A DNA stretch of 9,111 nucleotides from an uncultured Oscillospiraceae bacterium (GCA_900552605.1 USAR01000046.1:1-9111); one strand, 5' to 3'. Counted from the first letter of the stretch, positions 1-6,930 are shown. Numbers and translations: made by a program. The notes: a model not told the origin generated them from the letters alone.

Positions 1-72
1 TGAGAGTTGAAAAGGTAATCCTTTATTTTGCAGCCGCATCTAAAATTACATCGTCGTATATACCACGGCACA

Positions 73-438
73 TTATTTAGTACGCGGCTTTGCAACAAGT
101 GCCGCTATAAAACCACAGACCACAGCCGTTGTAATGCCTGCCGCAGTGCCGCTTATGCCGCCGCTGATAATGCCGAAAAAACCAAAGGTTTCCACCGCTT
201 TTTTAACGCCGCTTGAAAGTGCATATCCGAAACCCGTAAGCGGCACTGTTGCACCGCATCCGAAGATATCAACAAGCGGCGCATAAAGTCCGGCAGCACC
301 CAAAAACACGCCTGCCGTAACATACGCCACAAGTATTCTTGCAGGAGTAAGCTTTGTGAGGTCTATAAGCAACTGACCCACAACACAAAGCGCACCGCCG
401 AACACAAACGCCAAAACACACTCTTTAAGTAATTCCAA
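73..438 (-). CDS. spoVAE: Stage V sporulation protein AE (SpoVAE/SpoVAEb), spore membrane DPA-channel component
   Basis: Small integral membrane protein of 121 residues, close to the family's usual length of about 116. Known role of the family: part of the SpoVA complex in the inner spore membrane, which moves Ca-dipicolinate into the forespore and releases it at germination. Diagnostic stretches are GGALCVVGQLLID (residues 14-26) and GLYAPLVDIFGCGATVPLTG (50-69), followed by a Gly/Ala-rich hydrophobic C-terminal half (about 84-115) and a short basic tail. There are about four hydrophobic segments. The start is TTG at 438-436, not ATG: GAGGAAG lies 7 nt upstream and no in-frame ATG precedes it. 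In most relatives spoVAE follows spoVAC and spoVAD; here the gene upstream is divergent glgB, so it is the first gene of its transcript. Whether other spoVA genes follow is outside the window. Family assignment is confident; the function is inferred from the family. Confidence 0.93.
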   Translation of the reverse strand: MELLKECVLAFVFGGALCVVGQLLIDLTKLTPARILVAYVTAGVFLGAAGLYAPLVDIFGCGATVPLTGFGYALSSGVKKAVETFGFFGIISGGISGTAAGITTAVVCGFIAALVAKPRTK

Positions 439-477
439 TTTAAAACTTCCTCGCTTTATGATTTTTTAATACAAAAT

Positions 478-506
478 TATTATTTCCCTAAAAATGTCGG
501 CTATTC
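478..506 (-). promoter_or_regulatory. Sigma-G-like (forespore) promoter of spoVAE
   Basis: Read on the minus strand: GAATA (506-502), a 17-nt spacer, then AATAATA (484-478). This fits the forespore sigma-G pattern (GHATR, 17-18 nt, CATAMTA-like), with one mismatch at the first -10 base. It lies about 40 bases upstream of the TTG start. Sigma-G control is what is known for the spoVA operon in Bacillus, which supports the match. The call rests on motif reading only. Confidence 0.5.
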
Positions 507-536
507 GTGCAATTAAAATTTCTTTTCGACATTTTT
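490..536. promoter_or_regulatory. Inverted repeat containing a perfect Spo0A box, between spoVAE and glgB
   Basis: AAAAATGTCG (490-499) and CGACATTTTT (527-536) form a perfect 10-bp inverted repeat with a 27-nt spacer. Positions 525-531 read TTCGACA, the exact reverse complement of the Spo0A box TGTCGAA. The left arm carries a partial box, TGTCGGC (495-501), in the opposite orientation. The left arm also lies in the spacer of the sigma-G-like promoter. Spo0A control of granulose formation is established in solventogenic clostridia, so a 0A box beside a glycogen operon is plausible biologically. A single perfect 7-mer is weak evidence by itself; the symmetric arrangement strengthens it. Confidence 0.45.
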
Positions 537-604
537 TGTATATTTAGCACAAAAGTTTACCAATATTTTCTCGTAGTCATACTTTAATTTTACCAAAATT
601 CCCC

Positions 605-633
605 TTGTAATTTATGCTTAGTTTTGTTAAAAT
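605..633 (+). promoter_or_regulatory. Candidate sigma-A promoter of the glgBCDA operon (extended -10)
   Basis: TTGTAA (605-610, four of six matches to the -35 consensus), a 17-nt spacer, and TAAAAT (628-633, five of six matches to the -10). The -10 is preceded by TGT (625-627), the TGn of an extended -10 element. Transcription would start near 640, leaving a leader of about 55 nt before glgB. It is the best-spaced pair found upstream of glgB. Other sporulation or transition-state promoters cannot be excluded. Confidence 0.45.
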
Positions 634-695
634 AAATTAAAGACGACGGATTACGCATTTTTATTACCAAAAAATGCAGCGAAACGGGGATGCTT

Positions 696-2597
696 ATGAA
701 AAAAGATTTTAAAAACACTTTTTTGCGAGGGGAATGTACCGACGCATATCGTTGGTTCGGCTCGCATAAAAATAAAGGCAGACAAGTTTTCCGTGTGTGG
801 GCACCTAATGCCAAAAGCGTAAGCATTGTCGGCGATTTTAACAATTGGACGCCTAAGGCCGATATGTGCGAAGCAATAGGCTGCGGCATATTTGAAGCTG
901 AGCTTCAGCCTCTCAACACTTATGAAAACTATAAATATGCCGTTGAAACGCAATCGGGTGAAATCCTTTTTAAGTCCGACCCTTATGCCTTCCATGCGGA
1001 AACTCCACCCGGCACCGCCTCTAAAATATACGATATTTCCGGCTACGCTTGGGGCGATTCCAAATGGAGAGACAGCAGAAAAACCGTTGTTCCGTATAAT
1101 TCTCCAATCAATATTTATGAGGTTCACCTAGGCTCGTGGCGCAGAAATGCCGACGGCACTGTGCTCGACTACGTAACCGTTGCCGAAAAACTTTCCGAAT
1201 ATGTTTTGGATATGGGCTACACTCACATTGAGCTGCTGCCGATTTCAGAATATCCTTTCGACGGCTCTTGGGGATATCAGGTGTCGGGTTATTATGCCCC
1301 CACTTCACGGTACGGCACACCGCATGATTTTATGAAATTTGTTGATATAATGCATCAAAACGGAATCGGAGTTATTCTTGATTGGGTGCCTGCCCACTTC
1401 CCGAAAGATGCTTTCGGACTCTGGAATTTCGACGGCACTCATTGCTATGAATATGCCGACCCCAAAAAAGGCGAGCACAAGGAATGGGGCACTGCCGTTT
1501 TTGATTACGGCAGAGGTGAAGTTCAGTCGTTTTTGATTTCAAACGCGGTTTATTGGATAGAGCAATACCATATCGACGGCTTGCGCGTTGACGCCGTTGC
1601 CGCAATGCTGTATCTTGACTATAACCGTCGCGACGGCGAATGGATAGCAAACAAATACGGCGGAAGAGAAAATCTGGAAGCTATCGATTTTTTGCGCCGT
1701 GTTAATTCCGCAGTCTTTAAAGCCAACCCCGCGGCGCTTATGATTGCCGAGGAGTCCACCGCATGGCCTATGGTTACAAAACCCGATTACGACGGCGGTC
1801 TCGGCTTTAATTTCAAGTGGAATATGGGCTGGATGAACGATATGCTTCGGTATATGTCGCTCGACCCGCTTTTCAGAAAATTCAATCATGATAAATTGAC
1901 CTTCTCGTTTTTCTATGCATTTTCGGAAAACTATGTGCTGCCGCTTTCGCACGATGAAGTCGTGCACGGAAAATGCTCACTCATTTCAAAAATGCCGGGC
2001 GATTATGCCGAAAAATTCTCCTCACTTCGCGCGTTTTACGCTTATATGATGGCGCACCCCGGCAAAAAGCTTTTGTTTATGGGTCAGGAATTTGCTCAGT
2101 TTATCGAGTGGGACTATTCGAAACAGCTTGATTGGCTGTTGCTTGAATACGACAAGCACAGACAGATGAAAGGCTTTGTGCGTGAGCTTAACCGCCGCTA
2201 TAAGGAAACACGCGCTCTGTGGGAAGTCGAAGATTCCTGGGATGGCTTTTCCTGGATATCAAGCGACGATAACGAGCAAAGCGTTATTGCGTTTTTGCGA
2301 CAGGACAAGGACGGCAACCAAACAATTGCCGTTTGCAACTTTGTACCTGTTGAGAGAACGGGATACCGCATCGGTGTGCCGAAATCCGGCACCTACAAAG
2401 TAGTTTTAAATACCGATGACGAGGTATTCGGCGGAAACGGCTGTCTTACGGAAAAATCTTTCCGCTCGCAAAAGCAGCCAATGCACGGGTTTGAAAACTC
2501 AATCGAGCTTCACCTTCCGCCGCTTTCTGTGCTGTATTTAGAGCGTCGCACGGTGCACCGCGCGCAAAAAACCACGGCTGCAAAACAGCCTAAATGA
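696..2597 (+). CDS. glgB: 1,4-alpha-glucan branching enzyme (GH13)
   Basis: Cytoplasmic enzyme that cuts alpha-1,4-glucan chains and rejoins them as alpha-1,6 branches in glycogen. Numbered from the ATG at 690: CBM48-type N-terminal domain about 30-118 (FRVWAPNAKSVSIVGDFNNW), (beta/alpha)8 barrel about 140-500, and C-terminal beta domain to about 620. GH13 signature regions are all present: DWVPAHF (231-237), DGLRVDAV with nucleophile D301, AEEST with acid/base E354/E355, and LSHDEVVHGK with H421-D422. Length (633-635) is normal for a bacterial GlgB. I prefer the ATG at 696 because GGGG (686-689) then lies 6 nt upstream; the ATG at 690 touches that G run and has no usable ribosome-binding site, but it remains possible. 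A basic tail (residues about 619-635) looks disordered. First gene of the operon; glgC follows after 32 bp. No key residue is missing. Confidence 0.97.
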   Translation: MKKDFKNTFLRGECTDAYRWFGSHKNKGRQVFRVWAPNAKSVSIVGDFNNWTPKADMCEAIGCGIFEAELQPLNTYENYKYAVETQSGEILFKSDPYAFHAETPPGTASKIYDISGYAWGDSKWRDSRKTVVPYNSPINIYEVHLGSWRRNADGTVLDYVTVAEKLSEYVLDMGYTHIELLPISEYPFDGSWGYQVSGYYAPTSRYGTPHDFMKFVDIMHQNGIGVILDWVPAHFPKDAFGLWNFDGTHCYEYADPKKGEHKEWGTAVFDYGRGEVQSFLISNAVYWIEQYHIDGLRVDAVAAMLYLDYNRRDGEWIANKYGGRENLEAIDFLRRVNSAVFKANPAALMIAEESTAWPMVTKPDYDGGLGFNFKWNMGWMNDMLRYMSLDPLFRKFNHDKLTFSFFYAFSENYVLPLSHDEVVHGKCSLISKMPGDYAEKFSSLRAFYAYMMAHPGKKLLFMGQEFAQFIEWDYSKQLDWLLLEYDKHRQMKGFVRELNRRYKETRALWEVEDSWDGFSWISSDDNEQSVIAFLRQDKDGNQTIAVCNFVPVERTGYRIGVPKSGTYKVVLNTDDEVFGGNGCLTEKSFRSQKQPMHGFENSIELHLPPLSVLYLERRTVHRAQKTTAAKQPK

Positions 2598-2629
2598 ATT
2601 AAAAATTTTTAACTTCGGAGTGATAAGCA

Positions 2630-3838
2630 ATGAAAAAAACCGAATGTGTTGCAATGCTCCTTGCCGGTGGTCAGGGCAGCCGACTTGGTGTTCTTACGCA
2701 AAACATCGCAAAGCCTGCCGTTCCCTATGGCGGAAAATACAGAATAATCGATTTTCCGCTTTCAAACTGCGTTAATTCAGGCATAACAACTGTCGGCGTT
2801 TTAACGCAGTATCAGCCTCTCGAGCTTAATGATTACATCGGCTCCGGCAAGCCGTGGGATCTCGACCGTTCCGACGGCGGTGTGCACGTTTTGCCGCCTT
2901 ACCAAAAGCCGAAAAGCTTTGATTGGTACAAAGGCACGGCAAACGCAATTTACCAGAATTTTCCGTTTATAGAGCGCTATGATCCCGAGTATGTTCTTGT
3001 GCTTTCGGGCGACCATATATACAAAATGGATTATTCAAAAATGCTTGATTATCACAAGTCTCAAAATGCCGCCTGCACAATTGCGGTGCTTGAAGTGCCA
3101 TGGGAGGAAGCGCCGCGTTTCGGAATTATGAACGCAAACGATGACGGCACGATCTACGAGTTTGAGGAAAAACCGAAAAACCCGAAGAGCAACCTGGCAT
3201 CTATGGGAATTTATATTTTCTCTTGGGACAAGATGAAGAAATATTTAACCGAGGACGAGCAAAACCCCAACTCCTCCAACGATTTCGGCAAGGATATAAT
3301 TCCGCAAATGCTGGCATCGGGCGAGAAAATGGTTGTATACCGTTTCCACGATTATTGGAAAGACGTAGGTACAATAGATTCGCTTTGGGAAGCTAACCTC
3401 GATCTTTTGAATCCGAAAGTCGAGCTTGACCTTTCAGATAAAAAGTGGCGCATTTATTCAAGAACCTCATCCGCTCCGCCGCAGTATATAGCACCCACTG
3501 CTAAGGTGCAGAATTCATTTGTAACCGACGGCTGCGAGGTTGACGGAGAGGTTGAGTTTTCAATACTGTTTGAAAACACTGTGGTTGAAAACGGAGCGCT
3601 TATTGCGGATTCGCTTATAATGCCCGGCGCTGTAATTAAAAAAGGCGCAAAGGTGATGTATTCCATAATCGGCGAAAATGCGGTTATCGGCGAAAATGCG
3701 GTTATCGGCTCAAATCCCGAGGAATGGACCGGTGAATGGGGCGTTGCGGTTGTGGGACCATCGGTAACGATTGAAGACGGTGAAACAGTTGCTCCAAAAA
3801 CAATGGTTTATCCCGACAGAAAGGAAGGTGTTCGATAA
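2630..3838 (+). CDS. glgC: Glucose-1-phosphate adenylyltransferase (ADP-glucose pyrophosphorylase), catalytic subunit
   Basis: Makes ADP-glucose and PPi from ATP and glucose-1-phosphate, the committed step of glycogen synthesis. 402 residues. The N-terminal nucleotidyltransferase domain (about 5-260) has the nucleotide loop GGQGSRL (13-19), [19 protein letters not shown] (28-46), GTANAIYQN (102-110), LSGDHIY with metal-binding D128, EKPK (180-183) with the glucose-1-phosphate-binding lysine K181, and KDVGT with D245. A left-handed beta-helix of hexapeptide repeats fills about 285-385. All catalytic residues expected of an active GlgC are present, in contrast to the next gene. The ribosome-binding site GGAGTG (2617-2622) lies 7 nt before the ATG. 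It overlaps glgD by one base (TAATG), so the two are probably translationally coupled and produced together. Allosteric control is typical of the family but cannot be read from this sequence. Confidence 0.98.
   Translation: MKKTECVAMLLAGGQGSRLGVLTQNIAKPAVPYGGKYRIIDFPLSNCVNSGITTVGVLTQYQPLELNDYIGSGKPWDLDRSDGGVHVLPPYQKPKSFDWYKGTANAIYQNFPFIERYDPEYVLVLSGDHIYKMDYSKMLDYHKSQNAACTIAVLEVPWEEAPRFGIMNANDDGTIYEFEEKPKNPKSNLASMGIYIFSWDKMKKYLTEDEQNPNSSNDFGKDIIPQMLASGEKMVVYRFHDYWKDVGTIDSLWEANLDLLNPKVELDLSDKKWRIYSRTSSAPPQYIAPTAKVQNSFVTDGCEVDGEVEFSILFENTVVENGALIADSLIMPGAVIKKGAKVMYSIIGENAVIGENAVIGSNPEEWTGEWGVAVVGPSVTIEDGETVAPKTMVYPDRKEGVR
3668..3709 (+). repeat. 18-bp in-frame tandem duplication in the glgC beta-helix
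   Basis: The unit ATCGGCGAAAATGCGGTT occurs twice without mismatch (3668-3685 and 3686-3703), followed by a partial third copy ATCGGC (3704-3709). Each unit encodes one hexapeptide, IGENAV, matching the repeat period of a left-handed beta-helix. The nucleotide identity suggests a recent slippage or duplication that added one helix rung-side, as opposed to an old repeat with diverged codons. It does not disturb the frame. Confidence 0.85.
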
Positions 3839-4950
3839 TGGCTAAAAATGCAATGGCTTTGGTTTTTGCAAATACCTGTGATGAGCTTATGCCCGAGCTT
3901 ACCGAGCACCGCTCCATGGCTTCTGTCCCCTTCGGCGGAAGATACCGCATTATAGATTTTTACCTTTCAAACCTTGTTAATGCAGGTGTTCGAAAGGTGG
4001 GCATTATTCCGCGCGCTAACTACCGCTCGCTTATGGATCATATAGGCTCCGGCAGACCGTGGGATCTTGACAGAAAAACAGGCGGTATTTCGTTTTTGCC
4101 GCCGTTTATTTCAAGCAACAGCGGCGCATATAAAGGTCACATCGACGCAATAGCGGGCGTTGACGGATACCTTGCAAAAAGCAGTGAAGACTATGTTATC
4201 ATCTGCGATGCCGATGTGGTTTGCAATATAGACCTTTCAAAGGTTTTAAAGGATCACATCGAGAAAAAAGCCGATGTAACAGCCGTGTATAAGCACGGAA
4301 AGCTGCCGAGCAGTATGAGCAGACCGGTTTTCTCGTTTGACAAAGATGGCTTTGCAAATGAAATTTTGGTGCTTGACGAAGCAGAAGAATATTGTGATTT
4401 CGGGATAGGAATTATGATTTTTGAGCGTGAGCAGCTGCGTCGCCTTGCAAAGCAGGCAAACGCAAAAGGCGAGCGCGGTATTGTAAGAGGCATTTTGCAG
4501 CCTTCCCTTTCACAGCTTAAGATAAACGGATATCGTTTCGACGGATTTTGCGAGCCGATATACAGCATAGAATCTTATACAGCCGCCAATATGGCGCTGC
4601 TGAAACGCGAGGTAAGAAATGAAATATTCAATTCCGAACGCCCGATATACACAAAAACGCGTGATGATATGCCTACTCGCTACGGTCTTAATTGCAGCAC
4701 CGTTAATTCTATTATCGGCGACGGCTGCATAATTGAGGGCTGCGTTGAAAACAGCATACTTTTCCGCGGAGTTAAGGTGGAAAAGGGCGCAAAGGTAAAG
4801 AACTGCATTATAATGCAGGAAACAGTTATAGGAGCTAACAGCAATCTTCAGTATATCACTGCCGATAAGGAGGTTGCGATTTCTGCAGGCTCTATACTTC
4901 GCGGCGCAGAAAATAACCATTACATCATTAAAAAGGGCGGCAAAATTTAG
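3838..4950 (+). CDS. glgD: GlgD, non-catalytic/regulatory paralogue of ADP-glucose pyrophosphorylase
   Basis: GlgC-like fold of 370 residues: nucleotidyltransferase-like domain about 1-255, beta-helix about 285-355. PFGGRYRIIDFYLSNLVNAG (31-50) and GSGRPWDLDR (70-79) parallel GlgC directly. The ATP loop is gone: where GlgC reads GGQGSRL, this protein reads ANTCDELMP (11-19). The glucose-1-phosphate motif EKPK and the KDVGT block are also absent (EAEEYCDFG, EPIYSIESY), whereas the metal-site region survives as CDADVVCNID (D126). In Geobacillus stearothermophilus GlgD is inactive alone and raises the activity of GlgC in a heteromer; that role is inferred here. The ATG overlaps the glgC stop (TAATG), with GGAAGG at 3823-3828 as ribosome-binding site. 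A GlgC annotation would be wrong given the lost loop. Confidence 0.95.
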   Translation: MAKNAMALVFANTCDELMPELTEHRSMASVPFGGRYRIIDFYLSNLVNAGVRKVGIIPRANYRSLMDHIGSGRPWDLDRKTGGISFLPPFISSNSGAYKGHIDAIAGVDGYLAKSSEDYVIICDADVVCNIDLSKVLKDHIEKKADVTAVYKHGKLPSSMSRPVFSFDKDGFANEILVLDEAEEYCDFGIGIMIFEREQLRRLAKQANAKGERGIVRGILQPSLSQLKINGYRFDGFCEPIYSIESYTAANMALLKREVRNEIFNSERPIYTKTRDDMPTRYGLNCSTVNSIIGDGCIIEGCVENSILFRGVKVEKGAKVKNCIIMQETVIGANSNLQYITADKEVAISAGSILRGAENNHYIIKKGGKI

Positions 4951-4983
4951 CCCAACGCGTTCATTTAGGAGGATACAAAAATT

Positions 4984-6405
4984 ATGAAAGTTTTATTTGC
5001 CGCGTCGGAAGCATACCCTTTTGCAATGTCGGGCGGCCTTGCAGATGTTGCGGGCGCACTGCCAAAAGCTTTGCGCAACCGTCAGGTTGGTTGCCGAGTT
5101 GTTATGCCGCTTTATGACACCGTGCCGGAAGAACTGCGGCACGATATGAAGTTCTTGAAAAGCATAACAGTACCCGTTTCCTGGCGCAACCAATACTGCG
5201 GTATTTTCGAAGCAAAGATCGGCAAGGTTATATACTACCTGCTTGATAATGAATATTATTTCAAACGCGGCTCACTGTACGGTTTTTACGATGATGCCGA
5301 GCGATTTACATTTTTCTCTCGCGCGGTGCTTGAAATGCTGAGACATATCGATTTTAAACCCGATATAATCCACTGCAACGACTGGCAAACCGCAATGGTG
5401 CCCGTTTACCAAACCGTGTATTACGGCAAGGATCCGTTTTACAGCGGCATAAAAACGCTTTTCACCATTCACAACATACAGTATCAGGGCAAATACGGAA
5501 TGGAGCTTATGGATGACGTGTTGGGTCTCCCCGACGACGCTGCTCACCTTGTTGAATACGAAGGCTGCGTCAACCTTATGAAAGGCGCAATTGAGTGTGC
5601 CGACAGCGTCAGCACTGTCAGTCCTAATTATGCCAATGAAATTCTTACTCCTTGGTATTCCCACGGACTTGACCAAATCCTTTCGGCGCGCAGCTGGAAG
5701 CTAAACGGCATTATAAACGGCATCGACACAGATGTTTATAATCCCGAAACCGATCCGCATATTGCTGAGCACTACTCGGCGGATAAGATTGACAAAAAGC
5801 TTATTGACAAAGAAGCGTTGCTTAAAGAAGTTGGGTTGCCGTTTAACGAAAATGTGCCTGTTATCGGCATTGTATCACGCCTTGTTTCACACAAGGGAAT
5901 CGATCTTGTTAAGCGTGTATTTGAGGATATGCTGCAAAACAATGTGCAGTTTGTAATCGTAGGCTCGGGCGAATATGAATATGAGCAATTCTTTTATAAC
6001 TGTGCCGCACGCTTTCCCGATAAGGTTGCGTTCCGCTGCGGCTTTATTCCGTCGCTCGCGCACAAGGTTTATGCAGGCGCAGATATGTTCCTTATGCCGT
6101 CTCAGAGCGAGCCTTGCGGACTCTCACAGCTGGTCGCGCTGCGTTACGGCGCAATACCCATTGTTCGTGAAACAGGTGGATTAAGCGATACAATATCCGA
6201 TTCCGGAATGGGCAAAGGCAACGGCTTTACATTTAAAAACTACAACGCACACGAAATGGCACACGCCGTTTGGCGCGCAGTGCGCGGCTTTTCAAACCAT
6301 GAGGGTTGGGATATACTTGTAAAGCGTGCAATGGAGTGCGACAACAGCTGGGATAATTCGGCAAACGAGTATATTAAGCTTTATAAAAATATGCTCGGTC
6401 AGTGA
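4984..6405 (+). CDS. glgA: Glycogen synthase (ADP-glucose, GT5)
   Basis: Transfers glucose from ADP-glucose to the growing alpha-1,4-glucan. 473 residues, the usual GT5 length, GT-B fold. N-terminal Rossmann half: SGGLADVAGALP (16-27), HCNDWQTAM (130-138, D133), TIHNIQYQGKYG (161-172, H163), NGIDTDVYNP (245-254). C-terminal half: GIVSRLVSHKGID (295-307) with R299 and K304, SEPCGLSQL (375-383) with E376, and RETGGLSDT (395-403). The catalytic set is intact except that residue 15 is Met (codon ATG, 5026-5028) where the KTGGL motif of Escherichia coli GlgA has the ADP-glucose-binding Lys15. AGGAGG (4967-4972) sits 11 nt upstream of the ATG, slightly long. Last gene of the operon, 33 bp after glgD and followed by terminators. 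Confidence 0.97.
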   Translation: MKVLFAASEAYPFAMSGGLADVAGALPKALRNRQVGCRVVMPLYDTVPEELRHDMKFLKSITVPVSWRNQYCGIFEAKIGKVIYYLLDNEYYFKRGSLYGFYDDAERFTFFSRAVLEMLRHIDFKPDIIHCNDWQTAMVPVYQTVYYGKDPFYSGIKTLFTIHNIQYQGKYGMELMDDVLGLPDDAAHLVEYEGCVNLMKGAIECADSVSTVSPNYANEILTPWYSHGLDQILSARSWKLNGIINGIDTDVYNPETDPHIAEHYSADKIDKKLIDKEALLKEVGLPFNENVPVIGIVSRLVSHKGIDLVKRVFEDMLQNNVQFVIVGSGEYEYEQFFYNCAARFPDKVAFRCGFIPSLAHKVYAGADMFLMPSQSEPCGLSQLVALRYGAIPIVRETGGLSDTISDSGMGKGNGFTFKNYNAHEMAHAVWRAVRGFSNHEGWDILVKRAMECDNSWDNSANEYIKLYKNMLGQ

Positions 6406-6419
6406 ATGTGGCGCATAAT

Positions 6420-6437
6420 AGCCTTTATTAAAAGGCT
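6420..6437 (+). other. Small hairpin just after glgA
   Basis: AGCCTTT (6420-6426) and AAAGGCT (6431-6437) pair perfectly around a 4-nt loop, 15 nt after the glgA stop codon. No T-run follows, so it is not a terminator by itself. It could protect the 3' end of the operon mRNA. Confidence 0.4.
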
Positions 6438-6441
6438 GATG

Positions 6442-6491
6442 ATAGACCGACAAATTAGCCGAACAAGCTTTTTCGTCGGTCTATTCTTATT
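6442..6491 (+). terminator. Probable rho-independent terminator of glgBCDA
   Basis: ATAGACCGAC (6442-6451) pairs with GTCGGTCTAT (6475-6484), a perfect 10-bp stem. Inside the 23-nt loop AGC (6457-6459) and GCT (6467-6469), with flanking AAA/TTT, extend the pairing. A modest T-rich tail (TTCTTATTT) follows. It is the first stable terminator-like structure after glgA; the weak tail may make it leaky. Confidence 0.6.
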
Positions 6492-6493
6492 TG

Positions 6494-6624
6494 ATTGAAA
6501 GTCCACGCACCCGACCGCTGCCGCCGACTTGCCGCACGCGCGGTTGTTTTTGCCGCAGCAAAAACAACCTTAAACACACCAACCGTCAAGCACAGTGTAA
6601 GGCCTGACGGTTGGTGTGTTTTTT
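6494..6624 (+). other. GC-rich structured non-coding patch, possible sRNA or dispersed repeat
   Basis: A stretch clearly richer in G+C than the flanking DNA. It contains TTGCCGCA twice (6529-6536, 6550-6557) and a perfect 12-bp hairpin, GGTTGTTTTTGC (6542-6553) with GCAAAAACAACC (6558-6569), closing a 4-nt CGCA loop. A competing short stem CCGC/GCGG (6532-6535/6540-6543) shares bases with it. The patch ends in the strong terminator hairpin 6572-6624. An open frame from a TTG at 6495 runs about 43 codons to the TAG at 6624-6626, but it has no ribosome-binding site and its 3' half is hairpin DNA, so I do not call it a gene. No known RNA family was recognised. Confidence 0.35.
6572..6624 (+). 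terminator. Very strong rho-independent terminator
   Basis: AAACACACCAACCGTCA (6572-6588) pairs perfectly over 17 bp with TGACGGTTGGTGTGTTT (6605-6621), loop 16 nt, followed by a run of T (6619-6624). The tail is on the plus strand, so it stops transcription from the glg operon or from the structured patch just upstream. Confidence 0.8.
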
Positions 6625-6750
6625 AGTTTTGCAAGATTATTTATTTTGTTTTAACGGAAATACAGCTATAATGCAGAAATAAAAAGTTTTTTAAAGCAAA
6701 AGCGCATATATTACGCTGTTTTAAGAAAGCGCTATTATTGAATTACCGAA

Positions 6751-6794
6751 AAATCAAAAAGAAAACCTCCGACAGCCTGATGCCATCGGAGGTT
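6751..6794 (-). terminator. Rho-independent terminator, minus strand
   Basis: On the minus strand AACCTCCGA (6794-6786) pairs with TCGGAGGTT (6772-6764), a 9-bp stem with a 13-nt loop, followed by a long T-rich tail (TTCTTTTTGATTTTT). It lies about 175 bp beyond the integrase stop codon and can end both the integrase transcript and any transcript from the promoter at 6902-6930. On the plus strand the tail is poor. Confidence 0.75.
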
Positions 6795-6895
6795 GTTATT
6801 TCTGAAATAATACAGATTATCTCTTTGAATTATAATAACGCCGTTTAATATCGTTTTATATTTTTTAACAAATCCTTATATTATGCGGCTTTGCA
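6751..6895 (-). ncRNA. Candidate small RNA between an outward promoter and a terminator
   Basis: A near-consensus promoter (6930-6902) would start transcription near 6895, and the terminator ends near 6751, giving a transcript of about 145 nt. No reading frame with a usable start codon and ribosome-binding site was found in it. A short palindrome, TTATTTC-T-GAAATAA (6796-6810), adds a hairpin just before the terminator. This is inferred only from promoter plus terminator. The alternative is that the promoter belongs to the integrative element and reads outward, or that it is fortuitous. Confidence 0.3.
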
Positions 6896-6930
6896 AGCAA
6901 TATTGTATCACAAAATTTTATAACTTGCAA
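6891..6930 (-). promoter_or_regulatory. Sigma-A-type promoter flanked by an inverted repeat
   Basis: Minus strand: TTGCAA (6930-6925), 17-nt spacer, TACAAT (6907-6902); four of six and five of six consensus matches. CTTGCAA (6924-6930) and TTGCAAG (6891-6897) form a 7-bp inverted repeat, one arm covering the -35 and the other the predicted start point. That is a typical layout for a repressor operator. It lies just beyond the 3' end of the integrase gene and points away from it. Confidence 0.5.

Noticed and set aside
28..216. Plus-strand open frame opposite spoVAE
   Set aside because: The minus strand encodes a clear SpoVAE; the plus-strand protein has no recognisable pattern.
563..585. Sigma-E-like promoter upstream of glgB (ATATT and CATACTTT)
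   Set aside because: The Bacillus subtilis glg operon is sigma-E dependent, so it was worth testing, but the spacer here is 10 nt, too short for the usual 13-15.
1539..1967. Long minus-strand open frame inside glgB (and similar ones at 651-1127, 1372-1650)
   Set aside because: Antisense shadows of a gene with intact GH13 motifs; no family signature and no ribosome-binding site.
2599..2612. Palindrome TTAAAAATTTTTAA between glgB and glgC as a terminator or operator
   Set aside because: Simple A/T palindrome with no loop, directly before the glgC ribosome-binding site; likely composition.
4510..4920. Minus-strand open frames inside glgD and glgA (also 5272-5676)
   Set aside because: Shadow frames opposite well-supported genes, with low-complexity or random-looking protein.
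6496..6625. Possible RNase P-like RNA because of a GAAAGTCC string
   Set aside because: None of the other conserved RNase P RNA regions is present and the stretch is far too short.
6495..6626. About 43-codon open frame from TTG
   Set aside because: No ribosome-binding site, and its 3' half is hairpin and terminator DNA; openness is a by-product of composition.
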